Below, in pieces: positions 1 to 9,619 of a DNA stretch of 64,000 nt. Positions within the stretch are counted from its first letter, which is position 1; the number at the start of each line of letters is the position of its first letter. Made by a program: the position numbers and the translations under genes. The notes beneath the pieces were generated by a model that saw nothing but the letters and a program-made list of their open reading frames with translations, had not been told where the DNA came from and did no database searches. This DNA comes from Hermatobates lingyangjiaoensis (taxonomy: Eukaryota > Arthropoda > Insecta > Hemiptera > Hermatobatidae). The stretch is from positions 2,659,501-2,723,500 of the forward strand of contig JAPFBL010000104.1 in NCBI GenBank assembly GCA_026182355.1, read 5' to 3'.

Positions 1-1090
1 GACGGCGTGGCAATGGGTTCGCCCCTAGGTGTCAGATTCGCAAACCATTATATGTGCTCGGTGGAAAATAAAATCTTAAACAACAGCCCTGAATTAAAGC
101 CTGCTATTTATTGTAGATACGAGGATGATTGCTTTGTTGTCGCAAAAGATTCAGTACAATTACTAAACCTTAAGTCAGCATTTGAAAAAAACTCCTGTCT
201 CAAATTTACAATAGAAACAGCAATGGAAAAGAGAATGAACTTCCTTGATGTAAATATCAACCTGCAAAATAACATAATACAGACTTCTATTTACAGAAAA
301 CCTACAAACACAGCATCATACCTAAATGCGAAGAGTGAATGCCCTCAACGATCTAAAGACGCCACTATCAGATCCATCATCCAAAGAACGTACAAGACCA
401 CCTCATCCTGGGACCTTTCTAACAGTAATATTTCTTCAACCAAGCAAGCGCTAATCAATAATGGTTACTCAAACAAATATTTCGACAATATTCTAAAACA
501 CTACCTGGAGAATAGATTCACCTCAGACAATATGAGCCTAAAGACAGGCACACACCACAAAATATTCTACAAGAATCAGTATACGAATATGAAACTGATG
601 AACGTCTCTTGAAAAGTATTATAAAAAGCCATGTTAAATGTATTAATCCTGAGGATAGTTTGACCCTGATAACCTACTACCAAAGCCCTTGAATAAGCAG
701 TTTAATAATAAAAAATAGTCCTAGCGTAAAAGAATCAAAAGAAACAAATCTTGTATATGAGTACGCATGTAATATCGGGAGCTGCGAGGCCCTTAAAAGC
801 TCATATATATAGGAATGACCACGACTTCATTATCAAGAAGAATTACGATGCACCTTTCTGCCGACGCGCCAAAATCCCATACAACAGCACTCCATAAGTC
901 AAAACTCACAATAGAAATGATGGTGAATTCCAGGAAAATTATCGCTAAAGAAAGAAACCATGTTAAATTGTAAATATTAGAGGCATTAATAATTCAAGAA
1001 AATCAGCCAGCCATAAATATCCAACTTAATCATTCTTGTCGAATTTTAAAACTATTTTCCAACAGGCAAAACCAGATTAGCCAGGTAGTA
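1..1090 (+). pseudogene. PLE-1 Penelope-like element: RT C-terminal half plus GIY-YIG domain, broken
   Basis: The window opens inside a Penelope-like reverse transcriptase. The first codons read DGVAMGSPLG, the conserved PLE palm motif. The catalytic motif follows as RYEDD at about bases 112-126, then NFLDVNI, SIYRKPTNTASYLN and the SECPQRSKD thumb-side block. The frame is open to the stop at 610-612. A one-base shift near 577 restores the continuation ETDERLLKSIIKSHVKCINP. A GIY-YIG-type segment follows at about 750-900 (VYEYACNIGSCEALKSSYI, shifted, then GMTTTSLSRRITMHL). The C-terminal part is at 910-1090 (EALIIQENQPAIN, FSNRQNQISQVVG). PLEs copy RNA by target-primed reverse transcription, and GIY-YIG cuts the target. 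Several stops and shifts show this copy is dead. The 5' part lies outside the window. Confidence 0.88.
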
Positions 1091-1411
1091 GGTGAGTCCA
1101 ACCACCCTGCCTTAATCCCCCATAATGCCCCGTGATCTACTAGGGCGATGTCCTATGAACATTGCAATAGTAATCCACCTGTATATATAAACTAACAATC
1201 CTACTATTATTCTCATTATTGTCCTGATGATGAATGTGGTACATTCAAAACATGTCTACTAGCAATATTGGTGACAAGCTTTATAGTTTTAATGAAGAAA
1301 CGAGGAAGGAATTCCGGAAACCGGAGAAATTGTGTAAGAAACAGATACAAGCCAAATATGGAGCGTTATTTAACAATATATGTTTAAATGAAGGACTGCT
1401 CCAACTTTGAC

Positions 1412-1413
<2 letters not shown>
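1091..1413 (+). repeat. PLE-1 3' tail with hairpin motif and N-terminal coding remnant
   Basis: This region continues PLE-1 past the coding end. The hairpin motif is at 1224-1251: CTGATGA, T, then stem GAATG/CATTC, then AAAAC where most copies have GAAAC. At about 1253-1410 a second coding-like stretch reads KPEKLCKKQIQAKYGALFNN then CLNEGLLQL. That resembles the N-terminal KxEKLxxKxxxAK block of PLE proteins. Finding 5'-end sequence downstream of the 3' end fits the pseudo-LTR or tandem layout known for Penelope elements. The same order recurs at 32.6-33.1 kb and 59.5-60 kb. Confidence 0.7.
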
Positions 1414-1458
<45 letters not shown>

Positions 1459-1476
1459 TATGTATGTATATATATG
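1414..1476. repeat. (TA)n microsatellite
   Basis: TA dinucleotide run with a few TG interruptions, directly abutting the 3' end of the PLE-1 tail. Confidence 0.95.
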
Positions 1477-1630
1477 TTACAGGTATTTACAATAAACACA
1501 TAAAACAAAACAAAAATCCCAACAACATTTTTTCATGTTATGATTCTGATGAGGACTTTTACTTGGTCATAATTTCTTAGGTTCAATTTTGATTTCCTTA
1601 TTTTAGGTTAAAGTTAGATTGGTATATATA

Positions 1631-3185
1631 CACTCCTGTGCAAAATTATCGCACCACTTTAAAAATTGGAGATTTTATTAATAATATCGAACTGGGAGCA
1701 TAGTTACTGTAGTAAAGAAATGTCCAAAGGTTGTTTACATTATTGTGATCCATGTTCCTTCGCCAGGGTTTCCTCATAAACTAGTAGAAGTCCAAAGGTT
1801 GATCTCGTCTATTGACTGCCTAACCTTTAGCACTGTTTTTAGTCTTATGTTGACTTCCTAGTGTCCACTGCGCTGTAATATCTTATTCTCCAAATCAATT
1901 TTAACTTTTAAAAGTTAATAATGGGCAGAGGTCGGTTTCTAAATGTTCCACAGTGTGTCCGGGCTCAGACTCTGTTAGAAGAAGGTTACAGCCAGAGACA
2001 AGTGGCTCAAGTGCTGGGGGTCAGCCATTGAACAGTCGGGAGACTGATCACTCGCTTCAGGGAGACTGGAAGTCACACCAGGAGACCAGGTCAGGGTCGA
2101 CCTCGTCTTACTTCGGAAGTCGATGACCGTTTCTTGAGGCAAAATACATTGAGAAGAAGGGATGTAACAGGTCGAGAGCTGAGTGCTCTAATCCAAAATG
2201 TTAGAAATTTGATAATCTCTTCATCTACGGTGAGAAGACGACTGCGCGAAGCAAACTTAGACGCTCGTCGGCCCAAAAAGTCCCCCCTTCTCACCAGGCA
2301 GCACCGTGTTGCACGGCTTCAGTTTGCACGGGAACACGCTGATTGGACTGTGGACGACTGGGCTAAGGTTCTATTCATGGAGGAGGTTAGAATATGTCTT
2401 CGTAGGCCTGATGGTAGGGGAAGAGTATGGAGGAGGCCTGGAGAGAGATACGCAGCCTGCAACATGGTGCGCCAGGTACCCTTCGGAGAGGGTCTATCAT
2501 GTTCTGGGCCGGTATTTGTCTGACTGCTCGCACGGAGTTAGTGACACTTCGAGGGAGGTCCATGGATGCGGATAGGTACATCTATACCATTCTGGAAGAT
2601 CACGTGACACCTTTCGCCCCTTACATCGGAGAGGAATTCATTCTAATGTAGGACAATGCCCGTCCCCACACCTGCCGAGAGGTTACCTCCTACCTCAGTG
2701 ATGTGGGTATTAATGTTATGGACTGGCCAGCCAGAAGTCCGGATCTAAATCCAATTGAACATATGTGGGACCTGTTAAAAAGAAGAATTCGAGCTCGTCA
2801 ACCCCCTCCAGGGACACTTGACCAGAATGGGACAACGTGGAGCAAGAGATGATTGGCAGTCTCATCGAGAGCCTTCCCAGGCGGATCCGAGCTGTCATTT
2901 CCTCAAGAGGAGGACCTACTAAGTACTAAACTAAGGCCACGTTGCAAGGTGACGTCATTATTTGTCTCTATCATCCTTCAATGAATTACTAACGAATGGC
3001 GCGTTAACCCACTTTTAAAAAGATACAAACTTTTTCTAAATCAAATTGGTTCTTTACGCTCAACATTGCTAAAAACTGCTTTGATTAATTGAAAATGATC
3101 ACTTTTGAATAAAAATTAAAACAGAATTCAACAATTATCTACAAAAATTCAAAAATTTAAAGTGGTGCGATAATTTTGCACAGGA

Positions 3186-3188
<3 letters not shown>
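1631..3188 (+). mobile_element. Tc1-like DNA transposon, about 1.56 kb
   Basis: Two perfect 33-bp inverted repeats, beginning CACTCCTGTGCAAAATTATC, bound the element at 1631-1663 and 3156-3188. The left end is preceded by TA, the Tc1/mariner target duplication. The right end is followed by CATATA inside a TA run, so the duplication there is altered. The interior holds a Tc1-type transposase relic. The ends are far better preserved than the reading frame, so it is non-autonomous now but was possibly mobilised in trans. Confidence 0.93.
1921..2935 (+). pseudogene. Tc1-family transposase, DD34E type, inactivated
   Basis: The reading frame starts at ATG 1921 (MGRGRFLNVPQ). It runs through a helix-turn-helix region (GYSQRQVAQVLGVSH), interrupted by TGA at 2029-2031. 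It continues GRPRLTSEVDDRFLRQNTLR, then HRVARLQFAREHADWTVDDW. Where the first catalytic Asp is expected (family consensus FTDES), the sequence reads FMEEV. A frameshift lies near 2485, giving GSIMFWAGICL in the next frame. A stop at 2649-2651 sits just before DNARPH, and another shift is near 2822. The second Asp (DNARPH) and the Glu (DLNPIEHMWD) are visible with 34 residues between them. At least two stops, two shifts and the lost first Asp make this a pseudogene. Confidence 0.93.

Positions 3189-3189
<1 letters not shown>

Positions 3190-3229
<40 letters not shown>
3190..3229. repeat. (TA)n microsatellite
   Basis: Pure TA run between the Tc1 right end and a family-B PLE tail. Confidence 0.95.
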
Positions 3230-3232
<3 letters not shown>

Positions 3233-3440
3233 GATTTAACATAAACACGTGAAATAACAATCAATGATCAAACCACAATATTAAATGGGAACACGAGACA
3301 AAAATGTTTCAACCGTAACAAGCGGTCTTCGTTAGAGTCAAAAACGGGCTTTTGACTCTGACAAAGACCGCATGATATGGTTGAAAGATCTTAGTCTTCT
3401 TTTCCTATTTCATAATTTAGTTTGCTCATTGATATACATA
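3230..3440. repeat. Family-B PLE tail, palindromic pair
   Basis: Left and right arms are imperfect inverted copies of one segment, with outer marks CACGTGAAATAACAATCAAT and CCACAATAT. Both arms carry the hairpin motif. The minus copy at 3307-3336 begins CTAACGA and ends GGTTGAAAC. The plus copy at 3359-3388 begins CTGACAA and ends GGTTGAAAG. The centre is near 3348. The outer left edge abuts (TA)n. Other copies of the family lie at 19.8, 20.4, 30.5, 50.3 and 60.9 kb. Confidence 0.75.
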
Positions 3441-3444
3441 TATA

Positions 3445-3582
3445 CTTAAAATAAACTGTGACACATAGACTGAAACATAACAAAAGACTCACTTTTCAAT
3501 ATTTCGTCCGTAATGGCGGTCGAAATATTGAAAAGTGAGTCATTTGTTATGTTTCAGTCTATGTGTCACTGTTTATTTTAAG
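3445..3582. repeat. Family-C palindrome, about 63-bp arms
   Basis: Almost perfect inverted repeat with arms 3445-3508 and 3520-3582. The loop is about 11 bases in the middle of a hairpin motif (GGTCGAAATATTG on both sides). Each arm has GTGAGT after the GAAA (3535-3540 plus; 3487-3492 minus). The arms end in CTTAAAATAAAC. This fits two tails joined head to head exactly inside their motif. Confidence 0.85.
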
Positions 3583-3584
3583 TG

Positions 3585-3690
3585 TTTTCTGTCCTGACGG
3601 ACGTTTTTCGTTTATCATGGTATACGAGTATATGTATACCATGGTATACATATATATGGTGTACATATACATTATCATGGTATACATTAT
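3585..3690. repeat. Imperfect palindromic CATGGTATAC repeats
   Basis: Short alternating units of CATGGTATAC and TATATATGG, self-complementary in several registers. They lie directly beyond the N-terminal remnant of the minus-strand PLE-2 copy and are read through by its open frame. Confidence 0.7.
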
Positions 3691-4105
3691 TGAAAATGAC
3701 ACCAAATTTAGCTGATACCTGTTTCTTAACAAGTTTCTCAATTTTTCTAAATAACACTCTCGTTATTTCGTCTTCACAATAAAGTACATCTCCTATGGTC
3801 GACATGTTTCGATTTAAACCGGGATCTGATCGGGCCCCCAATAACCATATGTGGGCCTCCTCAGACGCTCTTGATGTAAAACTACGGTTATCAGTGGTCA
3901 CTAGCTTAATGATTTGAACAGTAAAGCAGTCATTAAAAGAAAGGTTATGGCTGTTGGCATGGATAGCTACAGGAAGCTGTTTGCGCTGACCGACCGAAGC
4001 TCTATGGTTGTTCAAACGCTCATTGAGCTTGGTAGAAGTCATACCAATGTAGAATGTTCCACATTGTCTACAGTTCAGTCGGTAGACGCAATTCCTGGAT
4101 GAGCA
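3690..4105 (-). pseudogene. PLE-2 GIY-YIG domain running in frame into an N-terminal PLE block
   Basis: Read on the minus strand, the sequence gives CVYRLNCRQCGTFYIGMTST, the core of a GIY-YIG endonuclease with its Cys pair. RASVGQRKQLPVAIHANSHN and the C-terminal block EEAHIWLLGARSDPGLN follow. At the position where other PLE-2 copies stop, this one continues without a stop into MSTIGDVLYCEDEITRVLF and KIEKLVKKQVSAKFGVIFNN, which is N-terminal PLE sequence. The 5' side is cut by a TA run at 4108. The copy is nearly identical to the plus-strand domain at 13.83-14.1 kb. It could be a tandem junction or the edge of a pseudo-LTR. It lacks RT and cannot be active. Confidence 0.88.
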
Positions 4106-4107
4106 GG

Positions 4108-4290
4108 AATATATATATATATATATAGTTTAATGTAAATAGAAACATAGAGAAATTAAAAACAGTCTTAATTACGGTTTAAACCGTCATACTTACTGTA
4201 TTACAGTCTCCTATTTCGGTTTAAACCGTCTTCAGAAGAGATAAGAGGGAAAAACCAAGCGGACTGGTACAGAGACAGTTGAAGACCGTA
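4108..4290 (-). repeat. TA run plus family-A PLE tail
   Basis: A short (TA)n at 4109-4127 is followed by a minus-strand family-A tail. The motif is at 4213-4235: CTGAAGA, C, GGTT/AACC, GAAAT. A GTAAGT hexamer lies at 4191-4196 minus. The inner part shares ATAAGAGGGAAA and CCAAGCGGACTGGTACAGAG with the copies at 7.3, 7.7, 8.4, 35.4 and 55.2 kb. Confidence 0.8.
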
Positions 4291-6474
4291 AATAATTCAT
4301 GTTTATTCACTTGCATATATAGAGATTTACTGCTTTACAATTAGAAACAGACGGAATTTAACTTTAAGTTTAAGATTATATCTTAATAAAAACGACTATT
4401 CACTTTAAAGTGGTGTGCGATCGAAGTAGATGGTTTCATTACTATATCATCTGTATTAAAATATCTGTATTGAAATTTTTTTGACCTTGAAGTAACTTAA
4501 CTCACTTGTGCAACGTATAAACAGTGATTGGATAAACTTTGCCCCTTTTTTTAACTACTGCACTGCATATTCATATTTATACATATAGAGAGAAACAGTG
4601 GCTGAGAGAAAGAGTAAGAGGGAAAGAGAGATATATAGAGTGACAGGAGATAGAGAGGTAGAGGCGGAAGTTGGTGAGGACAGACCCTAAGAGAGGGGGA
4701 AAGTGACTGAGGGTTTGGGAGAAGAGGAGGATTATAGAATGATCGAAAGGGAGTGAACGAAACCAGTTATAAAGTGTTTATATGGCGGGGGGGGGGGGGA
4801 TGTGAGAGAAAAGCAACGTGAATGAGCAAGGCAAAACTTTTTATTTTAAACCCTAAAATGTCAAAATAAAAAAAGCCGTCTATTTTGGTGGGTTATTGCA
4901 ATTACAATCCCTCATAGGAGTGAGTTGACTGTGAGGTCATTTTTCAAGTGACGTAACTGAACTGCAAACACAATTGAGTGAAAGGGCTGGAGTGACAGCT
5001 CTTGATACCAGTGCCTCACTTGTTGATCCTAGTGCAATTAAGCCCTCATGATTAATGTGCTTAAGTCTGTGAGATATTGCAAAGTCCCATAGCGACCACT
5101 TGTACTCCACTATGAATACATTAATTTACTTTCTAGAAGTTGTATTTTAAAACTTACTAAAATCGATCATTTCCCATTAGTCTCCCTTTTCTAAATTTTT
5201 GGAGGAACAATTTTAATCTAATAATTGATATTTATTATTTAATTGTATAAAAACTAAGTAAAAATTTAGAGTGATCTATAATCAACAGTTCAATAAGTAA
5301 ACGGTTCTTAAAATAAGATTTACTATAAATATCTGACTCATTTACAATCAAGTTATTTATTTTTTTAACTGTAATAACTGTTATAGCACAATTTTGGAAG
5401 TGCTTACTTTAGTGCTTCTATTTATCCATCCAACATTCAAAATTGTTTAATATACTTATCAGTAATATTCATATTAGGACCATATTTAATGGAAATTTTA
5501 AAGTTTCTAAGATCACTAATAAGTTAGGTAAACATTAGTACCAGTGCAGGCCATATGTACAATAATGTACATTTCCTATGTTTCAATAGTACTCAAAAAC
5601 AGTAGTGGTCTTTTATAAAACAAGATTTATACCTTTTCAAGTTATTAAGGTTTTCTTAAACGGTAAAACATGTGGATGTCTTACATTTTTGATGAACATA
5701 CATCCAGACACTACCAAGCACATAAATGAGCGTTCTAAACCTAAATCTGTGCGTTGCGTTGAGTGTTCCGTTTATAAGGATTATTTCTTGTATACGGACA
5801 TGCTGGAGATTTCCTTCCAAATTTTAATCCTTTTTTTTTTGGGTGGCATTTTAATGCCCTTTAAGTTCACTTATCACTAACCTGTCATTGAAGACAACAA
5901 TTGTACGTATTTTGTTTTCACAATCGTTTTCACAACAATACTTACATTTTGTCGTGGTACTATTGAAAGCATTTTTTGATAAAAGGTACCCTCTAATATG
6001 AACTTTGCTCATAGAAATAATTCTAAAACACTCATTGGGATCATATTATATTGAATGCAAAGTTTCAGCTTATTTGGTCCAATGGTCTCCGAATGCATGG
6101 ATAGCAGACATTCAAACAAACGAGCAAAAATTATATATAGAAGATATGTGTATATTAACTATAAAAGTATATAAAAACGCAATATGGCTATAATTAATAC
6201 TTATAACATGAATTTTTTTAAGAAAAAATCTGATTTTTTTCCATTATATCCGTTAAATGGTAAGACACCATAATATTTTTTTTTTATAAAAGTTTGAAGG
6301 ACTAAACTTTTGTGATGCAAGTATGCAGTATGAAGTGAATTAAGAAAGAAAGTTTAGCAGTAAAAGTATCCCCTGTTGACCTATCTCACTAAAGTAGATC
6401 AAACTAGAGTTTTAAGCTGCAAAATCTACATTATTTGAGCCCCAAAACCAGTTTTCTTTAAAAAACACCTCTGA
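4291..6474. other. AT-rich stretch, no gene recognised
   Basis: No coding domain was recognised. A purine-rich (GA-rich) tract lies at about 4585-4760, and a run of G's at about 4785-4799. A 91-codon open frame ends at 5880 on the plus strand; it matches no family known to me and has no clear splice context. Poly-T runs lie near 5830 and 6270. Confidence 0.6.
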
Positions 6475-6640
6475 AGGGGCTGGGTAGCCGACTGGCTTAA
6501 GTGCTCATCCCTGGACTGGTAGATCCGGGGCATAATAGTGCGGGGGGGGGGGGGATCTGAGGACATCGTCCTCGGATGGGACGTTAAGCGATTAGTTACG
6601 AGTCTGTACGATGTCAGGTACTCAAGGATCCCTAATCTAA
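6475..6640 (+). mobile_element. tRNA-derived SINE, copy 1
   Basis: The A-box-like TAGCCGACTGG is at 6485-6495, and the B-box position GGTAGATCCGG at 6518-6528. A G run at 6541-6554 follows. Next is a central part CTCGGATGGGACGTTAAGC, and a tail CAGGTACTC, GGATCCCTAATC. The SINE at 51.97-52.13 kb shares the head (CTGGTAG..TCCGG), the CGTTAAGC core and the CAGGTACTC/GATCCCTA end in the same order. SINEs use an internal polymerase III promoter and a LINE's machinery in trans. Confidence 0.75.
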
Positions 6641-6974
6641 ACACACCTGAGTTGGGTACAATTTAAAGCTTCCTATGTATCTTGTTCATTGTATGGTATC
6701 ACAAAGAGCCAATCATTCGCCTATTTTGCTCTTGTGGCACACTGCAACCTAACCTACACGTCTCTATTATTTGGTACTATAAAAGAAATGCTTTAGTGAC
6801 GGTATATTAATCTGAATAGTAAGCAATTAAGTGTATACAATCTTTATCAATTCTGTTTTAGTGCTACCATCACAATTAAAATCATTATATTAATTAAATA
6901 ATATAACTAATTCATTTATGAACTACTACCATATATAAACTATAAAAAGCAGGTTTTCGTCTGTCTGTGTTTTC

Positions 6975-6978
<4 letters not shown>
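6641..6978. other. AT-rich spacer, nothing recognised
   Basis: No open frame with a recognisable domain and no clear repeat boundary was seen. Confidence 0.5.

Positions 6979-7022
<44 letters not shown>
6979..7022. repeat. (TA)n microsatellite
   Basis: Pure TA run upstream of the family-E segment. Confidence 0.95.
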
Positions 7023-7026
<4 letters not shown>

Positions 7027-7039
7027 ATATTCATTTAAA

Positions 7040-7227
7040 ATAGACAACTGTTACTGTGATTCGCTAAGTGTTTTCTTTGTAAAAAAATTTCTAATGTAGT
7101 ACTTAGTTTTTCTATTTCAAAATTTTATACTTCTGCCTATGAAAAAGGTTTCATATAAAAACCAAAACGTTGGCAATGAGAGTTTCATTTGAACCTGAAG
7201 AACTGAACGAGTCCTGATAAAAAAATG

Positions 7228-7228
<1 letters not shown>
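7040..7228 (+). repeat. Family-E interspersed repeat, copy 1
   Basis: Shares GTACTTAGTTTTTCTATTTC, ACTTCTGCCTA, CCAAAACGTTGGCAATGAGA and the end GAGTCCTGATA with 26.78-26.99 kb. Its middle also matches 60.65-60.71 kb. The CTGCCTA...ACCAAAACGTTGG part may be a decayed version of the hairpin motif. The copy ends at the TA run starting at 7229. Confidence 0.7.

Positions 7229-7268
<40 letters not shown>
7229..7268. repeat. (TA)n microsatellite shared by two tails
   Basis: TA run with the family-E 3' end on its left and the family-A 3' end (minus strand) on its right, so two elements meet tail to tail across it. Confidence 0.95.
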
Positions 7269-7271
<3 letters not shown>

Positions 7272-7555
7272 TTCAATGTACATAAAGAAGCATAGAGAAA
7301 TTAAAAGCACATACTTACAGTCTTTAATTTTCGGTTGAACCGTCTTCAAGAGAGAAAAGAGAGGGAAACCAAGCACACTGGTACGGAGACGGTTGGAGAC
7401 TCGTTACTGTAGGCGACGGTTAGAGGCGTCTCTGTACCAGTGCGCTTGGTTTCTCTCTCTTATCTCTCCTGAAGACGGTTCAACCAAAAATTAGAGCCTG
7501 TAAGTGTATGCTTTTAATTTCTCTCTGTTTCTTTATGTACGAGTACATTGAACTG
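7269..7555. repeat. Family-A palindromic pair, short form
   Basis: Minus arm about 7269-7405 and plus arm about 7407-7555, imperfect inverted copies centred near 7406. Motifs are at 7327-7350 (minus, CTTGAAGA...CCGAAAA) and 7469-7491 (plus, CTGAAGA...CCAAAAA). Donor-like GTAAGT lies at 7313-7318 (minus) and 7500-7505 (plus). Both arms end in GAAC at the outside. Confidence 0.85.
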
Positions 7556-7663
7556 TTTTGTCCATTTCGGATCGTATTTTTATCGAAAAAGTGTATATAT
7601 ATTATATATATATATACACTTTTTCGTTGGAAATACGATCCAAAACGGACAAATATAGTTCAA
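7549..7663. repeat. Palindrome with central TA run
   Basis: Inverted repeat whose arms read GAACTGTTTTGTCC and ATACGATCCAAAACGGACAA. The alternating TATATATATA centre is flanked by GTGTATA/TATACAC and CGAAAAAG/CTTTTTCG. It overlaps the outer ends of the flanking family-A palindromes by a few bases. It may be two short element ends that met at a TA site. Confidence 0.75.
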
Positions 7664-8440
7664 TATAGACAAGGAAACATAGAGAAATCAAAAGCACACA
7701 CTTACAGTCTCTAATTTTTGGTTGAACCATCTTCAGGAGAGATAAGAGAGGGAAACCAAGCGCACTAGTTCAGAGACGGTTGGAGACCAACAGTGTCGCC
7801 GCATGCGCGACCGGTCACAGAAAGTAAGGTAGACAGGAATCAATTTATAATTACATTAAATTAGTGGAATATGAAAACAATAAATAAATAAAAGAAAAAA
7901 ATTGAAAAAATTAAGGGAAATTGATACAAATTAATGAACAGAGAAATTGATACATAAATAAAAGTACGGACTTGATGATAAAATATGAAAGGGTAAGGAA
8001 CTTTTAAACTTTAAAGTTTAAAAGTTCCTTATCTTTTCATATTTTATCATCAATTTTTTTTTAAATTATTTCATTTATTATTATTATTTGTATTCTCAGT
8101 TTTATTTTATTCTATCATAGTTTAGTCCGTACTTTTATTTATGTATCAATTTCTCTGTTCGTTAATATGTATCAATTTCCCTTAATTTTTTCAATTTTTT
8201 CTTTTATTTATTTATTGTTTTCATATTCCACTAATTTAATGTAATTATAAATTGATTCCTGTCTACCTTATTTTCTGTGACCGGGCGCGCATGCAGCAAC
8301 GCTGTTGGTCTCCAACCGTCTCTGAACCAGTGCGCTTGGTTTCCCTCTCTTATCTCTCCTGAAGACGGTTCAAACCGAAAATTAGAGACTGTAAGTGTGT
8401 TATTTTGATTTCTCTATGCTTCTTTGTCTATATTGAACTA
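7655..8440. repeat. Family-A palindromic pair, long form (about 785 bp)
   Basis: Two nearly complementary arms of about 380 bp meet near 8010 (AACTTTAAAGTTTAAAAGTTCC). Each arm carries, from outside in, a GTTCAATATAGAC end and a hairpin motif (7714-7736 minus; 8359-8382 plus, GGTT/AACC then GAAAA). GTAAGT lies at 7700-7705 minus and 8391-8396 plus. CCAAGCGCACT, GCATGCGC and an AT-rich 3'UTR-like part follow. The right arm ends at a TA run. A single-arm copy is at 35.3-35.7 kb. Confidence 0.9.
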
Positions 8441-8620
8441 TATATATATATATATCAATAATAATCAAAATAACACTTGATGTAATGGATGGATTATTTT
8501 ACCACACTGAAAATAATTTTGAAAAGAATGCTCTAAGGTCTTTCGTCAACACATCGTCAGAGAGCAAGGGAACTAAATAGTAATAAATACTTGTTAGCCT
8601 AGTTGACTGAAGTCTCTAGA
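8441..8620 (-). repeat. TA run plus family-H tail
   Basis: A short TA run at 8441-8456 is followed by a minus-strand tail. Its motif is at 8539-8560 (CTGACGA, T, short GT/AC stem, GAAAG). Its end reads GTTATTTTGATTATTATTGA. Confidence 0.6.
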
Positions 8621-8878
8621 ATTACTGGTGACACTGAATGTGTTTAATGATCCTAAAATTGAAGAAGTCTTTGTATGTTTAATTATTCCACTAATCAATA
8701 GTTCATCTAATTTATAAAGCCCCAGATTATTAATTTCTCATAAAAGTTCTTTATGAGTGCACTTTCCACAATATTTCTTCTTCTTTCCGAAGACACATAC
8801 TAATTCATTTGCTCATTCTGAGGTAAAGTATTTATACAAGTCTTCACACAAATAAAGTTTTATATTAAATAACAACGC

Positions 8879-9618
8879 GTTTCGAACACCTTGTGTTCAT
8901 CATCAGGAATACACTACAATACAACTTATTTTTAATTCAGTTACCAAATCAATTTGAATGAAATAATAAAATTCAATTATGACAGTGAAAGACACACCCA
9001 AAGGATGGGTGCTGAAAGGTCGGTCTTGTAGTAAGAAATAGGACAGCTGCCATTGATTGGGGAGGAGTAGTTAAGAGATAAGGTGACAAAGGAGTAGGGT
9101 TACAAAGGAGAATGCTTACAACTGTGAACTGATATACAGAAGGTTAGAAACATTTTTTTAGAGGAATGAAACATTTTTTTTTATACATTGGATTGATCCT
9201 GTGTTATTCCAGAAACAGTTTTAGAAATTTTGGTCACCCCAAAATTTGCTCATTAAGACATAAAGATGGAGATGCATTTTTATTGAAGGCTTTGTTTATA
9301 TCGAATGCTTCCAAATTTGAAATATCTTTAAAGTTTCTGTTGGCATGTAGGACGGTAAGGTTCTTGTTTGGGTCAAAGCTATGGTTTTGTGTGACTAGTT
9401 GTTTTGCAAAATGTAAAAAAATTCTTTTTTATTTTCATTGTCATTTTTTCTTTGCATATATTCTTTAAAATGTTATGGGTTCTTTTTTCAAAGGAACACT
9501 CAGTCATACCAATGTAAAAAAAATGACAATTTGTACAGGACAACTTATAAACTCCACTCAATGAACTAGGATAATAACTCGATATAGGGGTTAACAAGGA
9601 TTTTAAATTACCTTTCAT
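8879..9618 (-). pseudogene. PLE-3 GIY-YIG domain and 3' tail
   Basis: The minus-strand frame at 9379-9618 reads SGVYKLSCTNCHFFYIGMTE, a GIY-YIG core with the C-x2-C pair and FYIG. It continues KRTHNILKNICKEKMTMK. After a stop and shift the C-terminal block is visible: HANRNFKDISNLEAFDINKA, then SPSLCLNEQILG to about 9210. Downstream, at 8879-8906, is the best-paired hairpin motif of the window: CTGATGA, T, GAACAC/GTGTTC, GAAAC. The order endonuclease then motif matches the other PLEs. Only the nuclease and tail remain, so it is a 5'-truncated dead copy. Confidence 0.85.
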
Positions 9619-9619
9619 T

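Noticed and set aside
1281..1508. Open frames rich in YIYIYI, such as here and at 7185-7376, 31332-31532 and 35252-35470
   Set aside because: They are translations of TA microsatellites with random flanks.
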